NCBI RefSeq assembly: GCF_000819865.1 | Contig: NZ_CDDF01000005.1 | Span: forward strand, 612,206 to 676,205 | Direction of reading: 5' to 3' | Length of the DNA stretch: 64,000 bases | From: Aeromonas eucrenophila | Lineage (GTDB): Bacteria; Pseudomonadota; Gammaproteobacteria; Enterobacterales; Aeromonadaceae | In this document: positions 51,588-60,373 of the stretch, piece by piece | Numbering within the stretch: the first letter of the stretch is position 1 | How the letters are laid out: every line of letters begins with the position of its first letter | Made by a program: the position numbers and the translations under genes | Notes under the pieces: generated by a model | The model's input: the letters and a program-made list of their open reading frames with translations, nothing else | What the model was told of the DNA's origin: nothing | Database searches by the model: none

Positions 51588-52297
51588 GCAGCCGCCTCCA
51601 TTGCGACTGCCGCCGCGACAACAGGTCCCCATTGAGTTGCCATTGCATCAGCCCACCCTCGGTAAGTTTTAGCGCGTGCCATGGCACGACCATCCCTGGG
51701 GGGCAGCCTGTTCTGGTCGCTATCGGTTTGGTTACTCCAGCGAGGCAATGTCCTCCCGCTTGGTTGAAGCATCATGCTAGGTTCCACTAGGGATGTAGGT
51801 TGAAGGTCTGGCAGTCCCTTGAGGGCCAACCCGGTAGTCTTGCTGGCATCGTGCCCATACTGGTGGGGCTGAATGATTTGGGTTGGGAAGTTTGAGCGGA
51901 ACCCAAACCGGATCAAATCGAGGTGTTTGTTGAGTGCGCCAATCGCTGGGTTCTCGATGGCGATAAAAGGGATTGGAGCCGCTGCCAGCGCAGCCACAAA
52001 AGCCAATGCTTGCTCTCGGGCTGCTCTGCGGGCCTCTCCAACAAGAGTGCCTGGCTTAACGTGCTGATGGTATGGACCATCCCCATATGCCCACGCTGCA
52101 GAGCGGGTCAGATAGGTGCAGTCCGGATGGGCAATCATGAGATCCCAGCCCCATTCCATCACGCTCAGGGCATCACCACGGATATGTGGTCCCGGCACTT
52201 CAGAATCCACCATATCGCACGACCACGCATCGTGGCCGGCATTGATAAAGGTGTCGCGAATAACACCAAAGCGTTCGCATGCAATCAGTACCTTCAT
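51584..52297 (-). CDS. Phage DNA-methyltransferase-like protein
   Basis: 237 residues from MKVLIACERFGVIRDTFINAG. Resembles phage proteins annotated as cytosine-methyltransferase-like: DAWSCDMVDSEVPGPHIRGD, WDLMIAHPDCTYL with the Pro-x-Cys, and IENPAIGALNKHLDL. The Pro-Asp-Cys in place of the usual PPC is uncommon. Activity uncertain; may be a catalytically altered member. Confidence 0.65.
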   Translation of the reverse strand: MKVLIACERFGVIRDTFINAGHDAWSCDMVDSEVPGPHIRGDALSVMEWGWDLMIAHPDCTYLTRSAAWAYGDGPYHQHVKPGTLVGEARRAAREQALAFVAALAAAPIPFIAIENPAIGALNKHLDLIRFGFRSNFPTQIIQPHQYGHDASKTTGLALKGLPDLQPTSLVEPSMMLQPSGRTLPRWSNQTDSDQNRLPPRDGRAMARAKTYRGWADAMATQWGPVVAAAVAMEAAA

Positions 52298-52731
52298 CTG
52301 CACACCCCACATTTGCCACTCGTGTATTCGTTCGGCTGCAAATAGCGACCACACTGGGAGCAAGTCGGTACCAGGTTCATGGCTTCAAGTCGCTCAGACC
52401 AGCAGGTGGCCTCGCAGAAAAACAGGCTGGTCATACGACCGCCAGACAGAAAGACAGGGAGCACATGGGCGAACTCACCGCAGCAGCTGCAGCGCATCGA
52501 GGGGCTAACCGCAGAGGCGACCTTCACGACGGTTTCACTGGCGGCACGGGCCAGCGGCCAGCAGGTTTCGACACAATAGGGGTAAGATCGGCGGCCGTGA
52601 CGGCCGGTTACTGGCATGCAAACGGCGGTCTGCTTGCACTTGGTGCAAGGCTCCAGAGTGACTGGATTGCTGTTTGCAGGGCGTACGAAGCCCAAAGCCG
52701 GGGCAAGCCCGGCTGGTTTTTGATGGGTCAT
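52294..52731 (-). CDS. Cys-rich zinc-ribbon early protein
   Basis: 145 residues from MTHQKPAGLAPALGFVRPAN. Several Cys pairs: CTKCKQTAVC, CSCC, CEATC, CSQC, CGVC. Probably two or three zinc ribbons. Overlaps its neighbours by a few bases. Confidence 0.65.
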   Translation of the reverse strand: MTHQKPAGLAPALGFVRPANSNPVTLEPCTKCKQTAVCMPVTGRHGRRSYPYCVETCWPLARAASETVVKVASAVSPSMRCSCCGEFAHVLPVFLSGGRMTSLFFCEATCWSERLEAMNLVPTCSQCGRYLQPNEYTSGKCGVCR

Positions 52732-52952
52732 TAGATGGCGCCTTCGGTGTAGAGGGACTGGATTTTTCGGGATGCCTGGCGGGCGGAGAGACGAGCTTGG
52801 CGGCAAAGGGTCAGATGGGTTCTGGCCGGGGTGCGCTGACCATGGGGGCCATCAGTGCGCAGCTCGAGCAGGTCCAACTGCAGGCCGTGCAGGCGAGCCT
52901 CGGCGTTCAGCATCTTGGTGACCCACTGGTCGATCAGTTGTTGATGGCTCAT
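52731..52952 (-). CDS. Hypothetical early protein (73 aa)
   Basis: From MSHQQLIDQWVTKMLNAEARLHG; helical and basic. Overlaps both neighbours by a few bases in the operon. Confidence 0.6.
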   Translation of the reverse strand: MSHQQLIDQWVTKMLNAEARLHGLQLDLLELRTDGPHGQRTPARTHLTLCRQARLSARQASRKIQSLYTEGAI

Positions 52953-53266
52953 TTGATGGTCTCCCCCAGTCCGTGCAGAGGCTCGCACTCTTCCCACCAC
53001 ACGGCGATCTCTCTGGCCAGGGTGACTTCACCACAACCCAGAGCTATCCAGTACACGGCGCGGATGGCGCCCAGGGCCAGCAACTCTCGGGTGATGTCAC
53101 GGTTTCTCTTGGCATCACAGCCGGAGCTGTTGAACTCCTCTTGGGCTACTTCCCAGTGCTTGGTGAGCGGGCTGACCGGTGCCGGTGGCTGCATGTGGGT
53201 AGGGCCCGCCTCGGTGGTGCCCAGCGTGTCTTGCGGGGCTTCTAGCTCAAACAGGTCATTCGTCAT
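52949..53266 (-). CDS. Hypothetical early protein (105 aa)
   Basis: MTNDLFELEAPQDTLGTTEAG, then a helical domain (REIAVWWEECEPLHGL). No family recognised. Confidence 0.6.
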   Translation of the reverse strand: MTNDLFELEAPQDTLGTTEAGPTHMQPPAPVSPLTKHWEVAQEEFNSSGCDAKRNRDITRELLALGAIRAVYWIALGCGEVTLAREIAVWWEECEPLHGLGETIK

Positions 53267-53445
53267 AAGGCACCTCCTTCGACGTTACTGTAATCCGGCT
53301 CGTCGATGGCGACATGGCCAGCCTCTACACGGATGGAGATCCCAAGCTCGCCACAGCAACAGAGCGGGGCGGTGGGAACAAGGCGTGCTTCGTTCTCGGC
53401 AATCCACTGTTTCAGGCTGGCGAGGGTCATGATGGTTTGGCTCAT
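53263..53445 (-). CDS. Hypothetical early protein (60 aa)
   Basis: From MSQTIMTLASLKQWIAENEARL; contains CCCGELG. Overlaps both neighbours by four bases. Confidence 0.58.
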   Translation of the reverse strand: MSQTIMTLASLKQWIAENEARLVPTAPLCCCGELGISIRVEAGHVAIDEPDYSNVEGGAL

Positions 53446-53627
53446 ATCTGCCCCACCTTTTTGTTCATGCACTGCCAGAGCGAATGCCAGGCATGGGCAT
53501 TGATGGCATTAGCCAGTACGGCTTTATCGTCGGGTCGCTTGATGTGGCGGCGACCAGCGGCATGGGCCAGCTGGCGGCTTAGAGCCTTCACATTGCGTAG
53601 TGCGGTGGGAATCGCTACAGTTCGCAT
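53442..53627 (-). CDS. Hypothetical early protein (61 aa)
   Basis: MRTVAIPTALRNVKALSRQLAHAAGRRHIK, basic. Overlaps the next gene's start. A hairpin AACCCCGCTG/CAGCGGGGTT type element lies upstream near 53655-53690. Confidence 0.55.
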   Translation of the reverse strand: MRTVAIPTALRNVKALSRQLAHAAGRRHIKRPDDKAVLANAINAHAWHSLWQCMNKKVGQI

Positions 53628-53689
53628 GTCAGTTACCTCAGTTGCTGATGGAAACCCCGCTGGTGTTCGAGCACCGATAGCGGGGTTTT

Positions 53690-54130
53690 TTATTGGCCGT
53701 TTCCGGCCACCTTTCTGACTACCGCCATGCGGCTTTCCAATATGCCGGCCTGCTCGTTGAGCTCGGCCCGGCGCTTATTCTCGTGTTCTGCCTGTTCCAG
53801 CTCGCTGCGGCTCGGTCCTTCGCTTCGGGTGGCGCGGTGCCACTCGCGGCGATGCAGCACGCCGCCATCAAACTGGTGCAGGGTTGCCAGCAGCTCGCCC
53901 AGGGCGAGGCGGATCGCCTCTTGTTGCTCAAAATCGAACTGGTCCAGCTCCCGCTCGGCGGCGGTGGTCGATACCCCGGCCGCATAGCAGATGACTGCCC
54001 GAGCCTTGATTGGCAGGCGTGACCAGCGGCTGGCCGCCCCATTGCGGCCGAACTGGGCACGCATCTCTGCCAGTGCCTTTTCGCGGGCGCTGGGTTGCTG
54101 AACGAGCTCAAAAACCTGTGCCGTGTTCAT
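53690..54130 (-). CDS. Hypothetical early protein (146 aa)
   Basis: MNTAQVFELVQQPSAREKALAEM, then a helical domain (ARAVICYAAGVSTTAAERELDQFD) and a coiled-coil tail. Recurrent in P2-like early regions by position; no function known to me. Confidence 0.62.
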   Translation of the reverse strand: MNTAQVFELVQQPSAREKALAEMRAQFGRNGAASRWSRLPIKARAVICYAAGVSTTAAERELDQFDFEQQEAIRLALGELLATLHQFDGGVLHRREWHRATRSEGPSRSELEQAEHENKRRAELNEQAGILESRMAVVRKVAGNGQ

Positions 54131-54145
54131 GTGGTGGCCCTCCGC

Positions 54146-54367
54146 TTATGCCTGCAGCAACTGGCTCAGCCAGTGCGGGCGAGGTTGTTGGCGTGGTGCA
54201 AAGCGCAGGGCCCCACGGCGGCCCTGGCTGTCCTCCAGATAGCTGCCATCGAGACGAGTGGTGTTGCGCATGACCGGCTCGGCCTGCTCACCCACAACCA
54301 CGGCGCGGTTAAACAGCAAGGTGGGCAGCGGGATCAGCCCCGGCTGCTCGGCGCGAAGCTTGTTCAT
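54146..54367 (-). CDS. Hypothetical early protein (73 aa)
   Basis: From MNKLRAEQPGLIPLPTLLFNR. Overlaps the Ogr-like gene's stop by four bases. No family recognised. Confidence 0.58.
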   Translation of the reverse strand: MNKLRAEQPGLIPLPTLLFNRAVVVGEQAEPVMRNTTRLDGSYLEDSQGRRGALRFAPRQQPRPHWLSQLLQA

Positions 54368-54588
54368 TGGGCCACCTCTCTCACGCGGCGGGGGACAAAG
54401 GGCAGCACAATGGCCGGGTTGGGCATGGCACTGGGGCTGATGGTCGCGATGATCTCGAACCCCGCCTTGAAGGTGTGGCCGCAGTCCACATTGCTGCATT
54501 GATAAGTAGCGATGCCGCAAAGCGGGCTCATCCGGACGGAGGTTCGGGTGCTGGCGCGGGCGTTGCAGTGGGGGCAAATCAATCTCAT
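54364..54588 (-). CDS. ogr: Ogr/Delta-type late transcription activator
   Basis: 74 residues from MRLICPHCNARASTRTSVRM. The Cys pattern CPHC...CSNVDC and the following HTFKAGFEIIATISPSA match Ogr/Delta zinc fingers, which activate P2 late promoters. It sits in the early operon and not beside gene D, as D is absent. It could still control the head genes present here. Confidence 0.88.
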   Translation of the reverse strand: MRLICPHCNARASTRTSVRMSPLCGIATYQCSNVDCGHTFKAGFEIIATISPSAMPNPAIVLPFVPRRVREVAQ

Positions 54589-54598
54589 GTCTGGTCTC

Positions 54599-55108
54599 CT
54601 ATGCGCCGAGGGTTGCGCGGGCCATGTCGGCAGCACACGCAAGACCAGGGACGGCTTGAAATTTGTTCTCGACCTCGGTGGCGATCAGCACCAGGTGCTC
54701 GACAGTCGCCATCAACGAACCGACCAACGCATTGCGCTGGCCCTTGGTGACGCGGCCTGATTCGAGAACATGCACAGCCTGTGCGCCAATACCCGCCACC
54801 TTGGCGGTCGCGTCGATCACGCGATGGGAAATCGGAGTGGTGTCGTTGGCGGGGGTAATGGCAACGGCCGTCAGGTGGCAATCAAACAGCAGGCCATCGA
54901 ACAGGGTGTCGTCACCGGTGGCGCGGTAGAGGTCGATAAGGTCCGTGGCGGTCAGCTTGTGCCGCTCCTGCGCCGGGTTGAACTTGTTGCGCAGTACATC
55001 GGCGCTCATACCAATCTCTGTGGCCAGCTGGGTCAGGTTGTGTGCCTGCTTGAAGCGGTCACACGCGCTGACAAAGTGGCTGTGTAGGTTATGTTGACGG
55101 TTAGACAC
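54599..55108 (-). CDS. Phage regulatory CII-family protein
   Basis: 169 residues with an N-terminal helix-turn-helix (NLTQLATEIGMSADVLRNKFNP) and the pattern YRATGDDTLFDGLLFDCHL, as in phage regulatory CII/YmfL-type proteins. First gene after the Cox-like regulator. Confidence 0.8.
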   Translation of the reverse strand: MSNRQHNLHSHFVSACDRFKQAHNLTQLATEIGMSADVLRNKFNPAQERHKLTATDLIDLYRATGDDTLFDGLLFDCHLTAVAITPANDTTPISHRVIDATAKVAGIGAQAVHVLESGRVTKGQRNALVGSLMATVEHLVLIATEVENKFQAVPGLACAADMARATLGA

Positions 55109-55141
55109 TTTCGGCTCCTGTTCGCAATCGCTACTGTGAGA

Positions 55142-55504
55142 TCAAGCCACAGAGCGGGGATTGGACTTCTTGGTCAGCGCATTACTGGCAAGCCGGCGCC
55201 CGGAGTTCTCATGCACCAGCTTGAAATACTGCTCAGGCTCTCTGGCCATCTCGCGCCAGCGCACCAGATTGACCCAGGGTTGATCGCCCGCCCGCAGCTT
55301 GGGGATGATGGGAATGCGGCCATCGGCAATCATGTCTTGGGCGGTGCGCTTGGGGAGCTTGAACTTGTAGACGTCGAGCAGCATGTCCAGGAAGGCATCG
55401 AGCGGGATGGCCGGCAGTGACTGCAGGGCCAACCCTTGCTTGATGGCGGCCAACTCACGCAGTACCTCGGTGAAGGGCTCGGCAGAATGGTTTTCCATCG
55501 TCAT
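55142..55504 (-). CDS. Cox-like regulator/excisionase
   Basis: 120 residues. The segment LPKRTAQDMIADGRIPIIPKLRAG followed by WVNLVRWREMARE parallels P2 Cox (RRMIDKGKLPVID...WVYLPAWN). Cox is both a repressor of the lysogenic promoter and the excision factor. Position, first in the lytic operon apart from the Cro-like gene, agrees. Confidence 0.65.
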   Translation of the reverse strand: MTMENHSAEPFTEVLRELAAIKQGLALQSLPAIPLDAFLDMLLDVYKFKLPKRTAQDMIADGRIPIIPKLRAGDQPWVNLVRWREMAREPEQYFKLVHENSGRRLASNALTKKSNPRSVA

Positions 55505-55514
55505 GGCGATCTCC

Positions 55515-55706
55515 TTACTGCGCCGGGCGAGCAGAAGGTGCTGCGGGGTCGGCTTTCAACTGACCGCCGGTCAACACTTCGATTTGGTAGGCACGGCCTT
55601 TGGGGATGGTCTCATTCCACTTGCTGACAGCAACATCGGAGATCCCAAGGGCTTTGGCCGTCTCAGTTACTGTGCCGAAGTACTCTAGGACAGTGTTTTT
55701 CTGCAT
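55515..55706 (-). CDS. Cro-like DNA-binding protein
   Basis: 63 residues from MQKNTVLEYFGTVTETAKALGI. A helix-turn-helix (TAKALGISDVAVSKWNE) and Pro-rich tail, Cro/YdaS pattern. Divergent from the CI gene with 119 bases between, forming the lysis-lysogeny switch. Confidence 0.82.
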   Translation of the reverse strand: MQKNTVLEYFGTVTETAKALGISDVAVSKWNETIPKGRAYQIEVLTGGQLKADPAAPSARPAQ

Positions 55707-55738
55707 TTTCAAACCCTCTATTCGTCACCTAAGTGTTG

Positions 55739-55820
55739 GTTACGTCTAAAGGTAACTTATGGGTCGAAAAAAGGGTCAAGAGGTTTCGTTGCTTTAGTTA
55801 CGTTTGTGGGTGGTAACTTA
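55739..55820. promoter_or_regulatory. Operator region of the CI/Cro switch
   Basis: Two inverted repeats: GTTAC-N8-GTAAC at 55739-55756 and GTTAC-N11-GTAAC at 55797-55817. GGTAACTTA occurs in both as a direct repeat. They lie between the divergent cro-like and cI genes and probably bind both proteins. Confidence 0.75.
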
Positions 55821-55825
55821 GGTTT

Positions 55826-56512
55826 ATGGAAACTATCAATGACCGAATCGCTGCGCGCAGGCGTGCGCGGAAAATGAGCCAAGACGAGCTTGCTAAGCGC
55901 ATAGGGATAACCCGTGTCTCAATAAGCAAGTGGGAATCAGGACTCAACCAGCCAAAAGGCCGCTATCTCAATGACCTAGCGGCTGCGCTGGGGGTGACGG
56001 TTGGCTGGCTGTTGACGGGTGAAGAGGGGGGAGCGGTAACACCAGCCTCCGAAGTCATACCCGGTTATCACAACGTCGAGCCGGCGGTGATTCCCCAGGG
56101 GAACCGTATCCCGATCCTCAGCTACATTCAGGCGGGTAACTGGCGCGAGATTTGTGAGCAGGCCACCACCTTCGACGGCAATATCGAGTATGTGACGGCC
56201 AGCGTCGATATCGGGCCCTGCGGCTTTGGCCTCTGGATCCGTGGCTATTCCATGACCCCGATGTTCAACGAAGGGGACCTGGTCATCATTGACCCCGATG
56301 AACAACCACGCCCAGGTGACTATGTCGTCGCCAAGAACGGCAGCGAAGAGGCCACCTTCAAGAAGTACCGACCCCGTGGCATTGATGAGAGTGGGCAAGA
56401 GGTCTTCGAACTGGTCCCCCTCAACGACGATTTCCCCACCATGCACTCCGACCGGCAGCACATAGAGATCATCGGCGTGATGGTAGAACACCGAATTTTC
56501 AGGAAACGATAG
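55826..56512 (+). CDS. CI-like repressor with S24 self-cleavage domain
   Basis: 228 residues. N-terminal helix-turn-helix (SQDELAKRIGITRVSISKWESG) and C-terminal LexA-like peptidase: cleavage pair in IQAGNW, Ser in GYSMTPMF, Lys in YVVAKNG. This makes the prophage SOS-inducible, unlike P2 itself. There is no good Shine-Dalgarno ahead of ATG 55826, so a leaderless or short-leader mRNA is possible. Confidence 0.92.
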   Translation: METINDRIAARRRARKMSQDELAKRIGITRVSISKWESGLNQPKGRYLNDLAAALGVTVGWLLTGEEGGAVTPASEVIPGYHNVEPAVIPQGNRIPILSYIQAGNWREICEQATTFDGNIEYVTASVDIGPCGFGLWIRGYSMTPMFNEGDLVIIDPDEQPRPGDYVVAKNGSEEATFKKYRPRGIDESGQEVFELVPLNDDFPTMHSDRQHIEIIGVMVEHRIFRKR

Positions 56513-56534
56513 GGCGCTGATGCGCCCTTTTTTT
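56511..56534 (+). terminator. Terminator after cI
   Basis: GGGCGC-TGAT-GCGCCC followed by seven T. Confidence 0.9.
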
Positions 56535-56659
56535 CATCTGAAAATCTGTCACTCCAAGTGGTTTCCGTGTATGTGTGTCAAGATACATATTGTTGGTCTC
56601 ATGGCTTGGGTCAGTAAGGAATAATAGTAATAATCTATCCATAACCAAATGGAGTTGTC

Positions 56660-57994
56660 ATGAATCTTGACACTGGAATAAATAACTCAAAAATGTTAGT
56701 GCATATGGCGCTAAATAAATTTACATATCTTATTAATAATGATTCGATATCCCGCACCTTTTCAGGTTCAAACGTAGAACCAGCTCATACGGCAGGTAAA
56801 GAGTATAGTGAAAGGAATGAATATTTTAAAATAATGCTTGGCATTATCGATTCCATAAAGGTTAACTTTGGTGAGCTTGAGGGAGTTGTAAAAAATTCAA
56901 TAAACAATAATTTCAGTTCGATAGCGCATGAAATGCTCATAGAGAATTATCTTGAATTGTTAGATGCTTTGTTGAAAAACCTGGTTGGAAGAAATATAAG
57001 AATCCATCCTGAGTTTGTTTCAGAGGTCCTATCTATTCAACGTGAGATAGTAAAGGTTCATGATTTTACAGTGCATGGTAAAAATAGCTTTAACAAAACG
57101 ACGAAAGACTTAATATCAAGAATTATAGAGCAGGGGTTTCAGCTTGACGAGCATGTTAATGCGGCACGTTTAACTAAAATAAAGGCTGATAACAATGCCA
57201 AGATTGACCGTGAACTTGATGCGTACCGAGAGTCATTGAATGATAAAATCAATGAAATTTCAAACCAATATAGCGAGGGGCGCTCTGATTTATTGCAGTC
57301 TGTTGAAGATTACAAATATGAAATAGGGCATGTTGTCAATGAATCTAATAAATTACTAGACCAAAATAGAGACCAGTTGAAGTCTGTTTGCGAAAATATG
57401 ATTAAGAAAGAAACCGAGATCGGTGTGTTAACAGAAGATACAGCAAAAAAATTAATGCAGGTGGATGGGTTGCTGAAAAAGACCAGCCAAGTTGGCATGG
57501 CTGGGGCATTCCAAAAACGACAAGAGAATTTAGCAATTCAAGTGAAACTTTGGTTTGTTGCGTTCATTGTTTTTTTAGCTTTACTGGCTTATGTTGGCCT
57601 TGATATTGTGCAGATTGCATTCAAAACACCGTCTGAAAATACAGATGTCTCAATGGCACAATTGATAGCCAAGTTGGCAGTGTCATTTCCTGCGATATGG
57701 GGAGCTTGGTTTTCTGCAAAACAATATAGCCACGCAAGCCAGCTGCAGGAGGACTATGCTTATAAAGTCTCAATTGCTATGACTTATCATGGATATAAAG
57801 ATGAAGCCGGTCTTGTAGATGAGAAAATGAGTGAGAAACTTTTGGATAGCATGATAGCCCAATTTTCAGAAAACCCTGTTCGTCTGTATCAAAATAACAA
57901 CAGTGCATCGGTATTAGAAGCCATGTTAAAGAACGACAAGCTATCAGATATTTTAAATTCGGCTAAAAATGGAGTGAATAGCTCTGCGAAGTAG
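56660..57994 (+). CDS. Membrane coiled-coil protein between cI and int
   Basis: 444 residues. A helical N-terminal part (1-190), coiled coil (about 190-290), two membrane segments (LWFVAFIVFLALLAYVGL and LIAKLAVSFPAIWGAWFSA) and a helical C-terminal part (ASQLQEDYAYKVSIAMTYHGYKDE). AT-rich against its neighbours. Placed between repressor and integrase, a usual site for superinfection-exclusion or defence genes. Function unknown. Confidence 0.78.
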   Translation: MNLDTGINNSKMLVHMALNKFTYLINNDSISRTFSGSNVEPAHTAGKEYSERNEYFKIMLGIIDSIKVNFGELEGVVKNSINNNFSSIAHEMLIENYLELLDALLKNLVGRNIRIHPEFVSEVLSIQREIVKVHDFTVHGKNSFNKTTKDLISRIIEQGFQLDEHVNAARLTKIKADNNAKIDRELDAYRESLNDKINEISNQYSEGRSDLLQSVEDYKYEIGHVVNESNKLLDQNRDQLKSVCENMIKKETEIGVLTEDTAKKLMQVDGLLKKTSQVGMAGAFQKRQENLAIQVKLWFVAFIVFLALLAYVGLDIVQIAFKTPSENTDVSMAQLIAKLAVSFPAIWGAWFSAKQYSHASQLQEDYAYKVSIAMTYHGYKDEAGLVDEKMSEKLLDSMIAQFSENPVRLYQNNNSASVLEAMLKNDKLSDILNSAKNGVNSSAK

Positions 57995-58014
57995 CAGAGC
58001 CATGAGAATAGCAG

Positions 58015-59070
58015 ATGAGTATCCGTAAACTCGACGACGGCAAGCCACTCCCCTGGATTGCCGATATGCGCCCAGGTGGCCGTGATGGTCCACGGCGCCG
58101 CAAGCGGTTCGCGACCAAGGCCGAAGCCACCGCGTGAGGGGCCTGGCAGCTTGAAGAGCATGCCGCCAAGCCCTGGTTGGGGGAGGGGGCGCCAGAGCGC
58201 GAGACTGACGATGCACGCCGGTTGGCGGATCTAGTCGAACGGTGGTACGGCTTGCATGGCCAAAGCCTGCGGGATGGTGAGCAACGCCGTTCCAAGCTGC
58301 TGTTGATCTGCGAGAGCCTGGGCAATCCGCTGGCTTGCGAGTTCACCGGCAACGACTTTGCCAAGTACCGGGAAGCGCGCCTTTCTGGGGCAGTGAGTGA
58401 TCGCCGGGCGGCAACACAGGATGGCAAGGGGGTGAGTGCGTCGACGGTGAACCGGGATCATGCCTACCTGCGGGCCGTGTTCAACGAGCTCAAGCGACTG
58501 GGGGAGTGGACGGCAGAAAACCCGTTGGCTGGGATGCGGCTGTATCGGGTAACGGAGTCCGAGCTGGCGTTTCTGTACCCTGAAGAAATCAAGGCGCTGC
58601 TCGATGCCTGCGATTCAGCTAGCCACCCAGACTTGGGGATTGTGGTGCGGCTTTGCTTGGCCACCGGCGCTCGCTGGGGGGAAATACAAGACCTGAACCA
58701 GTCGCAGGTTGCCAACAACCGGTTGACGTTCACCCACACCAAGGGAGGTAAACGTCGAACCGTGCCCATCAACCAGGAGCTGGTTGACATCATCCCCAAG
58801 CGACGCGGCAAGCTGTTCAGTGAGTGCTACCACCACTTTGAATCGGCGATAAATCGGGCGGGGATTCAGCTGCCGGCAGGACAGAGCACCCATGTGCTCC
58901 GGCATACTTTCGCCAGCCACTTCATGATGAACGGTGGTAATATTTTAGTGCTGCAGAAGATACTTGGGCACTCGACCATCACCATGACGATGCGTTATTC
59001 GCACTTTGCCCCAGACCACCTCGAGGATGCTTTGCGGCTCAATCCGCTGACAGTGAACAAGCTGCGGTAG
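58015..59070 (+). pseudogene. int: P2-type integrase with internal TGA
   Basis: From ATG 58015 (MSIRKLDDGKPLPWIADMRPG) the frame meets TGA at 58135-58137, codon 41, between EATA and GAWQLEEHAA. Past it the P2-type integrase continues in the same frame to 59070, with ATGARWGE, HVLRHTFASHFMMNGG and ILGHSTITMTMRYSHFAP carrying Arg, His/Arg and Tyr. A TTG at 58177 could restart translation without the arm-binding domain. Adjacent to the right att. Confidence 0.85.
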
Positions 59071-59182
59071 TGTCCACTTTTGATCCACACAGCTCACAGA
59101 ACACCGCATTTTTCCGCATGATGGCGTGCACTTAAGTGACTGTTTTTGCGTAACTATTTGTTTTTAAAGGCCGAGAGCAGGC

Positions 59183-59240
59183 ATTTAAAATCCCTCGCTT
59201 TTCGAGGCGTGCTGGTTCGATTCCGGCCTCGGCACCATTA
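59183..59240 (+). repeat. Right attachment site (tRNA-Leu 3' end copy)
   Basis: Same variable arm as the middle copy. One G of the acceptor is missing (CCTCGGCACCA), so it could not serve as a working tRNA end. Marks the right end of the prophage and of the whole insertion. Confidence 0.9.
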
Positions 59241-59256
59241 AAATAAAAGGCTTACG

Positions 59257-59286
59257 AAGGCCACTAGAAATAGTGGCCTTTTTGTT
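59257..59286 (+). terminator. Terminator behind right att copy
   Basis: AAGGCCACTA-GAAA-TAGTGGCCTT then T run; probably the ancestral terminator of the tRNA cluster. Confidence 0.85.
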
Positions 59287-59401
59287 TTTGGCCAATATCG
59301 CCAGAGCGGTGAAACTAGCCTGAGTGTCCGTTCGGATTTCTCCTTGACCGGCGCGGTGGCCTTCATGGAAGCTCATCTCTTTCCCATGGAAGGAGGAAGA
59401 C

Positions 59402-60025
59402 ATGTTACGGATACTGGGCAAGGCGTCGTCAATCAATGTGCGCAAGGTGTTGTGGGCCTGCGCCGAGATAGGTCTCCCGTTCGAGCGGGAGGAGTGGGGG
59501 AGCGGTTTTCAATCCACTCACAGCGCTGAATTTCTGGCGTTGAACCCGAACGCCATGGTGCCTGTGATCCAGGACGGCGACTTCACGCTGTGGGAGTCGA
59601 ACACCATCATCCGCTATCTGGCGGCGCGCTATGGCGATGCCGCGCTCTATCCTACCGAGGCTCGAGCGAGGGCCATGGTCGATCAGTGGATCGATTGGCA
59701 GGCCTCGGATTTGAACAGTTCCTGGCGCTACGCCTTCATGTCCTTGATCAGGCATTCCCCTTCCCATCAGGACCCCGAGGCGCTCGGAGCGGGCTGTGTG
59801 CAGTGGTCCAGACACATGCAGATCCTCGAGCGACAGCTCGCATCAACCGGTGCCTATGTGGCGGGGAGCGGCTTCTCGCTGGCAGACATCCCCATCGGTC
59901 TGTCGGTCAATCGCTGGTTCGAAACGCCATTCGATCGCCCGTCATTGCCGGCAGTGAGCGACTACTACCAGCGGTTGAGCCGTCGACCCGGTTTTCGCCT
60001 CTATGGAAACAATGGGACACCATAA
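59402..60025 (+). CDS. Glutathione S-transferase
   Basis: 207 residues. Thioredoxin-like N-terminal domain ([43 protein letters not shown] with the cis-Pro and ES motif) and helical C-terminal domain ([15 protein letters not shown] with the N-capping Asp). A serine (ASSIN) stands at the usual catalytic place. GGAGGAAGAC precedes the start. First backbone gene after the insertions. Confidence 0.93.
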   Translation: MLRILGKASSINVRKVLWACAEIGLPFEREEWGSGFQSTHSAEFLALNPNAMVPVIQDGDFTLWESNTIIRYLAARYGDAALYPTEARARAMVDQWIDWQASDLNSSWRYAFMSLIRHSPSHQDPEALGAGCVQWSRHMQILERQLASTGAYVAGSGFSLADIPIGLSVNRWFETPFDRPSLPAVSDYYQRLSRRPGFRLYGNNGTP

Positions 60026-60208
60026 AGTGGACGGGATGGGGGCGGGAAGACTTTAAGATGATCTGCGTTGGCATTTGCCAAGTCCTCCGGCCTCGATGTC
60101 ACCCAGAATATGCAGGGTGCAGGGTATAGGGCGTAGATGGTGGGGCAGTGAGCGCCGGCTCACTGCCGGCGCTCGTCTTACTTAGGCCCAGGGCATTGTT
60201 AAGGTGTA

Positions 60209-60373
60209 CTAGGGCGCTTCGGATGGGTTGGTCAGGTAGCTACCACCGCCCATGCCACCGCCGCCGCCGTTGCTGCCACCATCGCCAGTGGGGGGCGGGC
60301 TAGTGCCACCGGAGGAGGCGCAACCGACCAGCAAGAGTTGTATTCCTATCAGGCAAATCTTCCAGCTTTTCAT
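60209..60373 (-). CDS. Small Gly-rich lipoprotein
   Basis: 54 residues: MKSWKICLIGIQLLLVGCASSGG has a lipobox LVGC, then a Gly/Ser/Pro-rich tail. Probable outer-membrane or periplasmic lipoprotein. ATG 60371-60373 chosen; a start two codons earlier is possible. Confidence 0.75.
   Translation of the reverse strand: MKSWKICLIGIQLLLVGCASSGGTSPPPTGDGGSNGGGGGMGGGSYLTNPSEAP

Larger units (their letters stand above)
30808..59240 (+). mobile_element. Integrated element 2: P2-like prophage lacking tail genes
   Basis: Lies between the second and third tRNA-Leu 3' copies. Contains P2-type genes in P2 order: S, R, lysis region, X, L, M, N, O, P, Q, then gpA-type replication protein, Ogr-like protein, Cox- and Cro-like regulators, CI repressor and P2-type integrase. 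Genes V through D (baseplate, sheath, tube, tape measure) are absent. The integrase has an internal stop codon. Confidence 0.9.
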
